A DNA stretch of 53,269 nt, from positions 7,463,966 through 7,517,234 of the forward strand of contig NZ_KK037166.1 in the NCBI RefSeq assembly GCF_000568255.1, written 5' to 3'. The translations under genes were made by a program, and so were the position numbers. The notes beneath the pieces were generated by a model. It did no database searches. It had not been told where the DNA came from and saw only the letters and a list, made by a program, of their open reading frames with translations. Positions 45,172 to 53,269 of this stretch are shown in pieces. Position 1 is the stretch's first letter; the number at the start of each line of letters is the position of its first letter. The stretch comes from Kutzneria sp. 744 (GTDB lineage: Bacteria > Actinomycetota > Actinomycetes > Mycobacteriales > Pseudonocardiaceae).

Positions 45172-46033
45172 GTGTTGAGGCTTGCCGGGGCACGGGTGCT
45201 CGACGACCGGGATGTGTCGTCGGTGCGGGCCGTGCTCGACGAGGACCCGGTCGCGTCCTGCATGGTCGCCGCGCGCGTGGAAGTGGCCGGCGCCGACCCG
45301 TGGCGGCTGGGCGGCGAGCTGTGGGGTCTGGAGGGCCGCCCGGCCCGGAGCGGCCGGCTGAACGGTCTGTGCTTTTCCGGCCCGAACATGATCCCGCTGT
45401 CCGGCAACCGGGCCGCGCTGCGGCACTTCGCCGACCGCGCGCTGCGCAGGCACCGCATGTGCTCCTCTCTGGTCGGCCCGGCCGACCTGGTGATGGGCCT
45501 GTGGCAGGAGCTGGAGCCGGTGTGGGGCCCGGCCCGCGAGGTGCGGCCGCACCAGCCGCTGCTGGCCATGGGCGGCTCGCCGACGATCCGTCCGGACGCG
45601 CTGGTCCGCCCGGTGCGGCCGGACGAGCTGGACATCTACCTGCCGGCCGCGGTGGCCATGTTCACCGAGGAGGTGGGCATCGACCCGCGGCTGGACGACG
45701 GGGGCGCCGGCTACCGGGCCCGGGTGGCGGAGCTGATCGCCGGCGGCCGCGCGTTCGCCCGGTTCGAGGCGGGCGAGGTCGTCTAACTCCTCGGCCTGCG
45801 TAATGGTGTGTGTTCGGAGAAAGGTCGGGCAGATCCAGGGCGTGTGGGTGCGGCCGGACCGCCGTGGCCAGGGCCTGGGCGCGAGCGGCACGGCGGCGGT
45901 GGCCGACCGGCTGGTGCGGGGGATGGGCCGCACGGCCAGCCTCTACGTCAACGGGTTCAACGCGCCCGCGCGTGCGGCCTATCGCCGGATCGGCTTCTCG
46001 GAGGTCGGCCGGTACGCCACCGTGTTGTTCTGA
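45172..46033 (+). pseudogene. DUF4081-type GNAT acetyltransferase, reading frame broken near 45787
   Basis: From GTG 45172 the frame reads LRLAGARVLDDRDVSSVRAV, LSGNRAALRHFADRAL and PVRPDELDIYLPAAVAMFTE to FARFEAGEVV, then stops at 45784-45786. The C-terminal GNAT half, VGQIQGVWVRPDRRGQGLGA through NAPARAAYRRIGFSEVG with the acetyl-CoA loop RRGQGLGASG, continues in another frame to 46033. The junction of about 36 bases does not look like the expected FKAE-type strand after any single indel, so this is either a small rearrangement or several errors. In mycobacteria the equivalent gene between gcpE and the PBP gene is intact. Confidence 0.7.
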
Positions 46034-46089
46034 CCGCACGTACGGCCATATCACGCGAATTTGTCGGGCCCGGTTGGCATACTGCGGCC

Positions 46090-47893
46090 GTGCCGAGAAA
46101 GCTGTCGCTGGTCATCGCGTTCACGCTCGTTCTGCCGCTGGGGGCGTGCGGCCTGTTCGAGTCGAAGCCGAGCCAGGACGACATCGCCAGGACCTTCCTC
46201 GCCGACTTCGCGGGCGGTGACACCGCCGGGGCGGCCCAGCTCACCGACGACGCGAACACGTCCAAGGCGCTCATGGACAAGGTCAGGGCGGGCGCTCAAA
46301 CCGACCGCGTTGAAGCTGGACGCGACGGCCTCGCAGCCGCCCAGCGGCGACACCGCCACCGTGCCGTTCAACGCCAACTGGAACCTGGACAAGGGCCGCA
46401 CCTGGACGTACCAGGGCTCGCTGGCCATGACCAAGGCCAGCGGCGACTGGCGGGTGCACTGGCAGCCCGAGGACGTGCACCCCAAGCTGTCGGCGCAGCA
46501 GTCGCTCGCGCTGACGGTGGTGCAGCCGGATCCGGCCCCGGTGCTGGACCGCGACGGCGCCCCGCTGCTCGCGCCGACCCCGGTGATCGGCATCGCGGTC
46601 GACCGCAAGCAGACCCCGGACCTCAACGCCGTGGCCACGGCGCTGGCGGCGGCGCTGAACAAGTTCGACAACTCGATCACCGCCCAGTCGATCATCGACG
46701 GCGCCACCAAGACGCCGGACGGCCAGGCGTACTCGGTGGTGAACCTGCGTGACTCGGACTACCAGTCGGTCAAGGCGCAGATCCACGAGCTGCCGGGTGT
46801 CACGTTCGCCACTCAGTCGCAGCTGTTGGCGCAGAACAAGTCCCTCGGCCCGCAGTTCCTGTCCACGCTGCGCACCGCGGTGAACGCCCAGGTGGCCGGC
46901 GCGGCCGGCTGGCACGTGGTGACCAAGGACGCGGCCGGCACCACCGTGGCCGACCTGGCCGGCAAGGACCCACAGCCGGCGACGTCGCTGACCACCACGA
47001 TCGGCACCGGCATCCAGGCCGCCGCGCAGAACGCGATCGCCGGCGTGCAGCAGCCGGCGGCGATCGTGGCGATGCAGCCCTCGACGGGCGAGATCCTGGC
47101 CGTGGCGCAGAACGCGCCGGCCGACGCGCAGGGCCTGATCGCGCTGACCGGGCAGTTCCCGCCCGGCTCCACGTTCAAGATCGTCACGGGCGTCTCGGCG
47201 CTGGAGGCCGGCAAGGTGACCCTGGACGGGCCGCTGCCGTGCCCGGGCAAGACCACCATCGACGGCCGCGTCATCCCCAACGAGAACGAGTTCGACCTGG
47301 GCACGGTGCCGCTGCGCACCGCGTTCGCGCAGTCCTGCAACACCACGTTCTCGCAGATCGCGGCCGGTTCGCTGACCAGCCAGCAGCTGGCCGACACGGC
47401 CAAGCAGATGGGCATCGGGGCGGACTTCACCGTGCCGGGCGTGGTCACCGTGACCGGGTCCGTGCCGGTGCCGACCTCCACGGTGGAGCGGGCCGAGGAC
47501 GGCTTCGGTCAGGGCAAGGACCAGGTCAGCCCGTTCGGCATGGCGTTGGTGGCCTCGACCGTGGTCAAGGGCTCGATCCCGACGCCGACGCTGATCCGCG
47601 GCACCGAGACCAAGGTCAACACCCCGGCCCAGCAGCCGGTGCCCGGCCCGGTGCTGGACTCGATGCGGCAGATGATGCGCGCCGTGGTGACGGACGGCAC
47701 CGCCAAGGCCATTCGGGACATCCCCGACGTGGCCGGCAAGACCGGCACCGCGGAGTTCGGCGACGGCAAGAACTCGCACGGCTGGTTCGTCGGCTACCGC
47801 GGGGACCTCGCGTTCGCGGTGCTGCTGGTCGGCGCGGGCACCTCGTCGCCGGCCGTGGTGGTGGGCGGCAACTTCCTCCGCGCCGTCAAGTGA
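46090..47893 (+). CDS. Penicillin-binding lipoprotein (class B transpeptidase), frame broken near 46290
   Basis: GTG 46090 opens a lipoprotein signal (LSLVIAFTLVLPLGACG) with Cys after the lipobox. An NTF2-like MecA_N domain follows, and the shift occurs in it: an extra G at 46290-46292 moves the frame; after removal it reads DKVRAALKPTALKLDATASQ. The dimerisation and transpeptidase domains are complete: PGSTFKIVTG (Ser, about 360), FAQSCNTTFS (SxN) and AGKTGTAEFG (KTG, about 549). About 600 residues. Cross-links peptidoglycan outside the membrane; homologous to the mycobacterial Rv2864c-type PBP. Likely a sequence error. Converges on the STAND gene with one base between the stops. Confidence 0.9.
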
Positions 47894-47894
47894 C

Positions 47895-50711
47895 TCAGTA
47901 GATCCGGGTGGACGTGTAGAGCAGGTCGAAGGCGGCGTCGGCGAGCGCGCCGGTGGCGGTGTAGCAGCCGACGTAGATCTTGGTGTTGTCCTTGAAGCTG
48001 TAGTCGTTGAGCAGCGCGATGTCGCAGTAGCGGCCGTCACCTTCGGCGGTGACGTGCACGGTGCTCGGGAAGTAGCCGTTGGTGAACGTCACGTGGTACT
48101 GCCCGGCCGAGGGATGGTCGACCGAGGGGCCGCTGGCCCACTGCGTGCTCGGGTCGCCGTTGGTCACGAGGTAGTCGCCGACGGGCTTTCGCTTGTCGTC
48201 CAAGAAGTTCTGGTTGTCGGCGACGCTGGCGGCGAAGGCCGTGTCGACGGCCGCGCCGTGGTTGTCGAAGCACGCCAGGTCGACCGAGTCGCCGTGCCGG
48301 CCGACGACCGAGCAGTGCCTCGGGTCTGCGCCGATGGGCGTCAGTTCCACGACACCCGTTGCGGCGCCGGCAAGTCCGGCGGTGTAACGGCCGACGCCGG
48401 TTCGCGTGACGTTGCCGGCGTTGCGGGCGTGCTGCCAGTCCGGCACGAAGACACCGGTCGTCGGCTGGTCGTCGACGACGTATGAGCGGGCGCCGCCGCC
48501 GGCGATCGGATTGGCGCCGCTGCCGGCGGCGAAGAACACGAAGACCCGCATGGTGGTCGGCGCACCGGCTTTGGTGAAGCAGCGGACGTCGATGAGCTCG
48601 TCGCCGCCGCTCTGGCTCCAGCCCGAAGGTTGGCAGAACGCGCCGGCGGTGCCCGTGTCGTAGGCCGTGACGATCACCGTGCCGCCGGGCGTGCCGGCCG
48701 CCGGCATGCGGATCCGGTCCCAGCCGGTGGCGAGATGTGTTGCGGTCGGGTGCCCGGCCGGCGGCGACTGCATGTTCCAGATGCCCCACGTCCAGTTGGC
48801 CGCGCTGCCCGGGGCGTCGAGCTGGCGGGGCTGGCCGTTGTCGTCCTGCATGTCGTCGCGGACGAAGCCCCAGCTGAGCGTGGTCGGCGGCGGCGAGGTC
48901 GACCCGCCGGAGCCGTCGCCGGTGTTCGGGCCGGGGCCGCCGCCACCGGTGGTCGGATCGCCGATCGGCGTGCCGCCGACCGTGGTCGTCGGTCCGGTCG
49001 TCGCAGCGCCTGATGTTGTCGGCCCGCCCGGGATTCCCGTTGTCGATGTGGATCTCGGCGCGGTCGTGCCGGCGACGATCAGGTCTCGACCCGGGTCGGC
49101 GATCGGGTTCGCGTGCGGGGCCGAAGCCGTGAACAGGCCCGCGACCAGCAACGACACGAGGCCGATCACCGCGGCCGGCACCGCCTGGGGATGGCTGATC
49201 AGGAACTGCTGCACCGGATCGGGCAGTCGCGTGACGACCTGCCGGACCAGTCCGAGCAGGCCGGTGATCGGCTCGGTCGGCGGCTCGGGGCGGTAGCCGA
49301 CCTGGTCGGCCAGGCGGCGGATGCGGTCCGCAGTGGTGTCGTCGACGGTGTCCAGGCCATCGCTGATCAGGGCCACGGCCAGCTCCAACGCCTCTTCCGT
49401 CTGGCCGTTGGCGTACTTGCGGGCGGCGATCGAGTACCGGAAGTAGATCTGGTCCCGCACCGACTCCGCGCCGGTCGCCGCCCGGAGCCCCAGTCCCAGC
49501 ACCCGACCCCAAGCGCCCCAATGCCTTGCCGCCGCGAGCTTCAACGCGGTGACGCGGGCCAAGGTCAGCGCGAGATCGTGGCGGTCGGCGTCCAGGTTCA
49601 CCCGTAACGCCTGCTCTATGACCGTGATTTCGGCGGCGATCTCTTGCGGGTCAACGGTTTCCGCCACCCAGGCGGTGATCCGCTCGGTGACCGCGACGAC
49701 GTCGACTTCGAGCTTCCCGACTCCGGCGGCCAGCCGGTAGCGTCCGTCGCCGACGACCAACATGCTGTCCCGCAACGCTTTGGCCGTGGCCTGCGTCGGA
49801 ATGCCGGCGACGGCGGCGAGCAACGGCCAGCCCCACTCGGCGTTGTCCAAGGCGGCCAAGGCATGCACCGCCGCGCGGCTGTGGTCGTCCAGCCACTCGA
49901 CCAGCCGCGGCACGATGAGCCTGGCCTCGTCGCTGTCGAGCTTCGGGACCAGCCGCTGCTGCGTGCGGGCGGCGGCCAGGTACGAGCCCAGCCGGATGAT
50001 GTCGTCTGGGCGATGGCCGTAGCCCTCGCACAGCTCCTCGACGCGCTTGCGGGTCGCGGCCGGCAGCCGGCCGTTGAACCGGGATCGCAGCAGTTGCCGG
50101 CCGGCCCGCACCGGAAGGCCGGCCAACAGCACCTCGACGTCGAGGTGGCCGAGGTCGACCCGGTCGGTGGAGACGACGAACCGGCTGTGGGGCATCGCCC
50201 CCACCACCGTGGCCAGGTCCTCGGCCGTGCACAACGGATCCTCGACGATCACCAGGGCGCGCAGGCCGGTCAGCGCGTGCCGGAGCACCGGCGACGGGAT
50301 CGGGCGGTCGGGCGGGAACTCGCAGCACCGGGCCACCACCGCGCGCAGGATCTCGTCGGCGTCAGGCAGCCGCGACGCCGGCCACACCAGCGCCTCGATG
50401 TCCGGGATCGTCAGCAGATTTCGGTGCGCGGCGTGCCGGAGCAGCGTGGTCTTGCCGATGCCGGCCGGGCCGATCAGCTGGACGTTCCGGCCCTGCCCCA
50501 GCGCTTCGACCAGCCGGGCGCGTTCCTTCTCGCGTCCCACACACTCCGGGTCGCCCGGGTCGAGCGTGCGAGGCAGGTCGGTGCGCAGCCGCACGTCGCC
50601 GATGTCCAGCGGCTCCGCGCAGGCCCGCTCCACGTGCACGTAGTCGATGCGGTGGGCCTGCACGAAGTTGCCATGGTTGGTGCCGGTGAACGTGTTCCGC
50701 AGGCCGTCCAC
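47895..50711 (-). CDS. Membrane-anchored STAND NTPase with three cysteine-paired external repeats
   Basis: 938 residues from GTG 50711 (GGAAGGGG 9 bases upstream). The N-terminus [20 protein letters not shown] (5-24) resembles bacterial amyloid signalling motifs of NLR-type proteins. Then a P-loop NTPase: [13 protein letters not shown] (Lys87) and ALVIVEDPL (Walker B-like, about 155), with winged-helix and helical parts to about 500. One membrane helix ([17 protein letters not shown], about 510-528) is followed by a Thr, Pro and Gly-rich linker and about 330 residues outside. These contain three similar beta-rich repeats, each with a Cys pair: FCQPSG...VRCF, HCSVVG...LACF, YCDIAL...VGCY. The external part may sense a surface ligand. 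No partner gene seen. Confidence 0.72.
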   Translation of the reverse strand: MDGLRNTFTGTNHGNFVQAHRIDYVHVERACAEPLDIGDVRLRTDLPRTLDPGDPECVGREKERARLVEALGQGRNVQLIGPAGIGKTTLLRHAAHRNLLTIPDIEALVWPASRLPDADEILRAVVARCCEFPPDRPIPSPVLRHALTGLRALVIVEDPLCTAEDLATVVGAMPHSRFVVSTDRVDLGHLDVEVLLAGLPVRAGRQLLRSRFNGRLPAATRKRVEELCEGYGHRPDDIIRLGSYLAAARTQQRLVPKLDSDEARLIVPRLVEWLDDHSRAAVHALAALDNAEWGWPLLAAVAGIPTQATAKALRDSMLVVGDGRYRLAAGVGKLEVDVVAVTERITAWVAETVDPQEIAAEITVIEQALRVNLDADRHDLALTLARVTALKLAAARHWGAWGRVLGLGLRAATGAESVRDQIYFRYSIAARKYANGQTEEALELAVALISDGLDTVDDTTADRIRRLADQVGYRPEPPTEPITGLLGLVRQVVTRLPDPVQQFLISHPQAVPAAVIGLVSLLVAGLFTASAPHANPIADPGRDLIVAGTTAPRSTSTTGIPGGPTTSGAATTGPTTTVGGTPIGDPTTGGGGPGPNTGDGSGGSTSPPPTTLSWGFVRDDMQDDNGQPRQLDAPGSAANWTWGIWNMQSPPAGHPTATHLATGWDRIRMPAAGTPGGTVIVTAYDTGTAGAFCQPSGWSQSGGDELIDVRCFTKAGAPTTMRVFVFFAAGSGANPIAGGGARSYVVDDQPTTGVFVPDWQHARNAGNVTRTGVGRYTAGLAGAATGVVELTPIGADPRHCSVVGRHGDSVDLACFDNHGAAVDTAFAASVADNQNFLDDKRKPVGDYLVTNGDPSTQWASGPSVDHPSAGQYHVTFTNGYFPSTVHVTAEGDGRYCDIALLNDYSFKDNTKIYVGCYTATGALADAAFDLLYTSTRIY

Positions 50712-50824
50712 GGCCGGCACCCCCTTCCGGTCGAGTGATGCATCGCACACCGGGTTGGGCCCGTTACGTCCCGTCAACGCCGGTCCGGCGACCGGTCGAA
50801 CGGCGGAGTCGTAGGGTGATGGGC

Positions 50825-51682
50825 ATGCCCGTGCGTGCCGCTCTCAAGCCCGGTGAGTTGTCTCCCCGGCGTCCCGTCCCCACCCACATTCCGCGTCCCG
50901 AATACGTGGACAAGCCGGCGCCGACGCGCAACACCGACCCGTGGGTGCAGCCGCCGGAGATCATCGAGGCCATGCGGGTGGCCGGCCGCATCGCCGCGCA
51001 GGCGCTGCAGGAGGGGGGCAGGGCGGTCGCGCCGGGCGTCACCACCGACCACGTCGACGCCGTCGTGCACGAGTTCCTGTGCGACCACGACGCGTACCCG
51101 TCGACGCTGGGCTACCGGAACTTCCCCAAGTCGTGCTGCACCTCGCTCAACGAGGTCATCTGCCACGGCATCCCCGACTCGACGGTGATCGAGGACGGCG
51201 ACATCGTCAACATCGACGTCACCGCGTTCATCGGCGGCGTGCACGGCGACTGCAACGCCACCTTCCTGGCCGGCGAGGTCAGCGAGGAGGCCGGCTGCTG
51301 GTCGAGCGCACGCCCGAGGCCACCATGCGGGCCATCAAGGCCGTGCGGCCCCGGGCGGCAGCTCAACGTCGTGGGCCGGGTCATCGAGGCGTACGCCAAC
51401 CGCTTCGGCTACGGCGTCGTGCGCGACTTCACCGGCCACGGCATCGCCCGCTCCTTCCACAGCGGCCTGGTCGTGCTGCACTACGACGAGCCCAGCGTCA
51501 CCACCGTGCTGGAGCCGGGCATGACCTTCACCATCGAGCCGATGATCAACCTCGGCACCATCGAGTACGACATCTGGCCCGACAACTGGACGGTCACCAC
51601 CAAGGACCGCAAGTGGACCGCCCAGTTCGAGCACACCATCGTGGTGACCGACAGCGGCGCGGAGATCCTCACCCTGCCCTGA
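50825..51682 (+). CDS. map: Type I methionine aminopeptidase, short out-of-frame segment
   Basis: 285 residues. Removes initiator Met. An N-terminal extension ([20 protein letters not shown]) as in actinobacterial MapB precedes the pita-bread fold: [20 protein letters not shown] (two metal Asp), [13 protein letters not shown] (His), MTFTIEPMI (Glu) and AQFEHTIVV (Glu). Between about 51291 and 51352 the reading frame is displaced: a base is missing near 51291 and an extra C occurs at 51349-51352, and between them the next frame gives the expected [19 protein letters not shown]. The ends are in frame, so the gene looks whole apart from about 20 miscoded residues. ATG 50825 with AGGGTG 6 bases upstream. 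Divergent from the STAND gene. Confidence 0.92.
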   Translation: MPVRAALKPGELSPRRPVPTHIPRPEYVDKPAPTRNTDPWVQPPEIIEAMRVAGRIAAQALQEGGRAVAPGVTTDHVDAVVHEFLCDHDAYPSTLGYRNFPKSCCTSLNEVICHGIPDSTVIEDGDIVNIDVTAFIGGVHGDCNATFLAGEVSEEAGCWSSARPRPPCGPSRPCGPGRQLNVVGRVIEAYANRFGYGVVRDFTGHGIARSFHSGLVVLHYDEPSVTTVLEPGMTFTIEPMINLGTIEYDIWPDNWTVTTKDRKWTAQFEHTIVVTDSGAEILTLP

Positions 51683-51695
51683 GAGGTAGCTGATG

Positions 51696-51726
51696 AACGG
51701 GCCGGATCCCTCGGATCCGGCCCGTT
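51696..51726 (+). terminator. 14-bp hairpin terminator after map
   Basis: AACGGGCCGGATCC (51696-51709) pairs perfectly with GGATCCGGCCCGTT (51713-51726) around a 3-base loop, 13 bases after the map stop. Confidence 0.85.
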
Positions 51727-51750
51727 CGCCCGTTGTGCGCCAGGTGGTCC

Positions 51751-51798
51751 TTGACGCGAGCCAAGACGAACGGTCATTGTAAGACGACCGGTCATTTT
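51751..51798 (+). promoter_or_regulatory. Promoter with tandem 18-base repeats upstream of the hydrolase operon
   Basis: AAGACGAACGGTCATTGT (51763-51780) and AAGACGACCGGTCATTTT (51781-51798) are contiguous direct repeats with two mismatches. The second contains the palindrome GACCGGTC, typical of TetR-family operators. TTGACG at 51751-51756 with CATTGT at 51775-51780 could be the promoter, so the repeats would cover the -10. The regulator is not in the window. Confidence 0.6.
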
Positions 51799-51824
51799 GA
51801 CGAGCCGAGAGAGGGCAAGGGGCC

Positions 51825-52640
51825 ATGAGTGAGATCAACACCAGGTTCCGGACGATCGACGGGCTGTCCATCCGCTACGCCGAGAGCGCGCGGCCGAGGG
51901 ACGTCGAGGCGCTGCTGTTCGCGCCGTGGCCGGAGAGCCTGTACGCCTACGACGCCGCCTGGTCCAAGCTGGCCGAGCACGCCCACCTGACGGCGGTGGA
52001 CCTGCCCGGCTTCGGGCACTCGGAGATGCGCAAGGACCTGCTGTCGCCGCAGGCCATGGGCGAGTTCATCGTGCGGGTGGCCGACGAGTTCGGGCTGGCC
52101 AAGCCGCACGTCGTCGGGCCGGACATCGGCACCAGCGCGGTGCTGTTCGCGGTGGCCGGCCACCCGGAGCGGTTCCGCAGCGCGACCGTCGGCAGCGGCG
52201 GGGCGGCGGTGCCGATCCAGCTCGGCGAGCCGCTGCGGGCCTGGGTCCACGACGAAGACCTGACGCCGTACCGAGCCTTGGGGCAGCGGGACATCCTGAA
52301 CGTGGCGATGGACGCCATCCAGGGCTACCAACTGCCGGACGAGGTCCGCGAGGACTATCTGGCGGCCTACGTCGGCGAGCGCTTCGCCGACCAGATCCCT
52401 TACGTGCAGGCGTATCGGAGCCAACTGCCGGCGCTGGGCGAGAAGCTGGGCGGCATCACCACGCCCGTGCAGATCCTCAACGGCCGCTTCGACCCGGTGG
52501 TGCCGCTGGCCAACGCCGAGTACCTCCAGGAGCGGATTCCCGGCAGCCGCCTGGACATCGTCGACAAGGGGCACTTCATCTGGGAGGAAGGCGCGGACGA
52601 CTATGCGCGCCTGCTCACCGAGTGGTGGGAGAAGAACTGA
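51825..52640 (+). CDS. Alpha/beta hydrolase, epoxide hydrolase/dehalogenase-like
   Basis: 271 residues. The nucleophile elbow VVGPDIGTSAVLFA carries Asp, as in haloalkane dehalogenases and epoxide hydrolases, not Ser. The acid is in LNGRFDPVVPL and the catalytic His in DKGHFIWEE. TAVDLPGFGHSEM supplies the usual strand-loop. Substrate unknown. GAGAGGGCAAGGGG ribosome site 3-10 bases before ATG. Overlaps the SRPBCC gene by one base (TGATG); both are probably controlled by the TetR-like operator upstream. Confidence 0.85.
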   Translation: MSEINTRFRTIDGLSIRYAESARPRDVEALLFAPWPESLYAYDAAWSKLAEHAHLTAVDLPGFGHSEMRKDLLSPQAMGEFIVRVADEFGLAKPHVVGPDIGTSAVLFAVAGHPERFRSATVGSGGAAVPIQLGEPLRAWVHDEDLTPYRALGQRDILNVAMDAIQGYQLPDEVREDYLAAYVGERFADQIPYVQAYRSQLPALGEKLGGITTPVQILNGRFDPVVPLANAEYLQERIPGSRLDIVDKGHFIWEEGADDYARLLTEWWEKN

Positions 52641-53188
52641 TGTCGCACAAGGAAGAAGTCGTCGACCGGGTGCTGATAGACACCACCGTCTCGGCCGTGG
52701 TCGAGGCGCCGCTGGACCGCATCGACCTGGGCACGTGGCTGCGGGGCCTGAGCGACGAGGAGTACCGGCAGTGCGCGGTGCCCGATCACCGCGCCAACGG
52801 CTGGAGCACCAACGCCGACGGGCAGCTGGTGAGCATCAACGTGGAGGAGATCGGCGGTGAGCTGATCATCCAGCACTACGTGGCCGAAGTCCTTGCGCCG
52901 CACCACACCCGGCTGGTGTCGCTGTCCGAGCTCCAGACGCCCGGCGGCTGGGGGACCGTGGAGGTGGTGTGGGACATCACAGTCACCGCCCTCGGGCCGG
53001 ATCGGGCCACCTTCACCAACCGGGTCGTCTCGCGGCCGACCCGGTCGCTGCTCAAGGGCCTGGAGGACGCCGGTGTCACCTTCGAGCAGGCGTCGGCGGA
53101 GCGGACCGCAGTGGTAGCCGAGCACAACGCCCTGGAGACGCCCAACTACGCCAAGAGCGTGGAACGGGCCGTGCTGGCCGGGAACTAG
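52640..53188 (+). CDS. SRPBCC/START-like fold protein
   Basis: 182 residues. The VVDRVLIDTTVSAVVEAPLD start and the mixed strand pattern (TVEVVWDITVTALGPDRATF; FTNRVVSRPT), plus a long C-terminal helix, suggest a SRPBCC (START/Bet v1) ligand-binding fold. No catalytic residues are obvious. Members bind hydrophobic small molecules. Co-transcribed with the alpha/beta hydrolase. The stop TAG overlaps that of the minus-strand gene to its right (CTAG). Confidence 0.65.
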   Translation: MSHKEEVVDRVLIDTTVSAVVEAPLDRIDLGTWLRGLSDEEYRQCAVPDHRANGWSTNADGQLVSINVEEIGGELIIQHYVAEVLAPHHTRLVSLSELQTPGGWGTVEVVWDITVTALGPDRATFTNRVVSRPTRSLLKGLEDAGVTFEQASAERTAVVAEHNALETPNYAKSVERAVLAGN

Positions 53189-53269
53189 GCCAGCGCCGCG
53201 AGCAGCTCCGTCAGCGCGGCGGCGACGGGAACAGGGTCGGTGGCCGGTGCGAGGTGGTTGGACGCCAGC
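53185..53269 (-). CDS. C-terminal fragment of a minus-strand gene
   Basis: An open minus-strand frame enters from the right edge and stops at 53185-53187. The visible end (LASNHLAPATDPVPVAAALT, then about seven residues) resembles the C-terminus of an alpha/beta hydrolase, with a His following a strand and a closing helix. Too short for a firm assignment. Convergent with the SRPBCC gene, stops shared in CTAG. Confidence 0.4.
   Translation of the reverse strand, partial: LASNHLAPATDPVPVAAALTELLAALA

Noticed and set aside
50712-50777. Longer N-terminus of the membrane STAND protein starting at 50777
   Set aside because: That codon is TTG without a ribosome site; GTG 50711 follows GGAAGGGG and places the motif at the extreme N-terminus as in related proteins.

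Overview
The window is a high-GC, densely coding actinobacterial chromosome segment. Gene order follows the Mycobacterium tuberculosis block amt-glnB-glnD-ffh-rpsP...rpsB-tsf-pyrH-frr-cdsA...dxr-rip1-gcpE...mapB (roughly Rv2920c to Rv2861c). A WhiG-type sigma gene and several multicellular-actinomycete accessory genes are also present, so a spore-forming Pseudonocardiales-type organism (Amycolatopsis, Kutzneria or Saccharothrix relatives) is the best guess. This placement is inferred from gene content only.

The backbone, left to right, is: symporter C-terminus; amtB-glnK-glnD (nitrogen control, with a GlnR-like box); ffh; amidohydrolase; two CPBP proteases; rpsP-khpA-rimM-trmD; rplS; two lepB; rnhB; DUF2469; yraN-comM-dprA; xerC-whiG; M23 peptidase; rpsB-tsf-pyrH-frr-cdsA; rlmN; DUF2631; GlsB-like; dxr-rseP-ispG; a DUF4081-type acetyltransferase; a penicillin-binding lipoprotein; map; and an alpha/beta hydrolase-SRPBCC pair.

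Five accessory inserts break this backbone. (1) 4426-9668, minus strand: zinc alcohol dehydrogenase, Crp-type regulator, class III cyclase-like protein, STAND-like NTPase and SPFH-like protein. (2) 25206-28682, minus strand: adenylate-forming ligase, phosphosulfolactate synthase (ComA family), VOC protein and histidine phosphatase, a possible small sulfonate pathway. (3) 33962-37298: duplicated P-loop kinase-like protein, double-VOC protein, methyltransferase and PadR regulator. (4) 38538-40196: a TIGR04141/DUF6119 protein of lower GC. (5) 47895-50711: a membrane-anchored STAND NTPase with three cysteine-paired extracytoplasmic repeats.

The strongest candidate for an undescribed system is insert 1. 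The C-terminus of the cyclase-like protein and the N-terminus of the adjacent NTPase carry the same 17-residue motif (11 identities, no gaps), as in effector/NLR pairs that signal by amyloid templating. A Crp-type box (AGTGA-N6-TCACA) and a perfect 20-bp palindrome lie between the Crp gene and the cyclase gene. Together these suggest a cyclic-nucleotide-controlled, NTPase-gated conflict or signalling module. Insert 5 carries a second, different, amyloid-like N-terminal motif.

Several essential or conserved genes (ffh, comM, rpsB, the PBP gene, map) contain single-base shifts, mostly in short C or G runs. These look like sequence errors rather than pseudogenes. I annotate such genes over their full span and mark where the frame changes.
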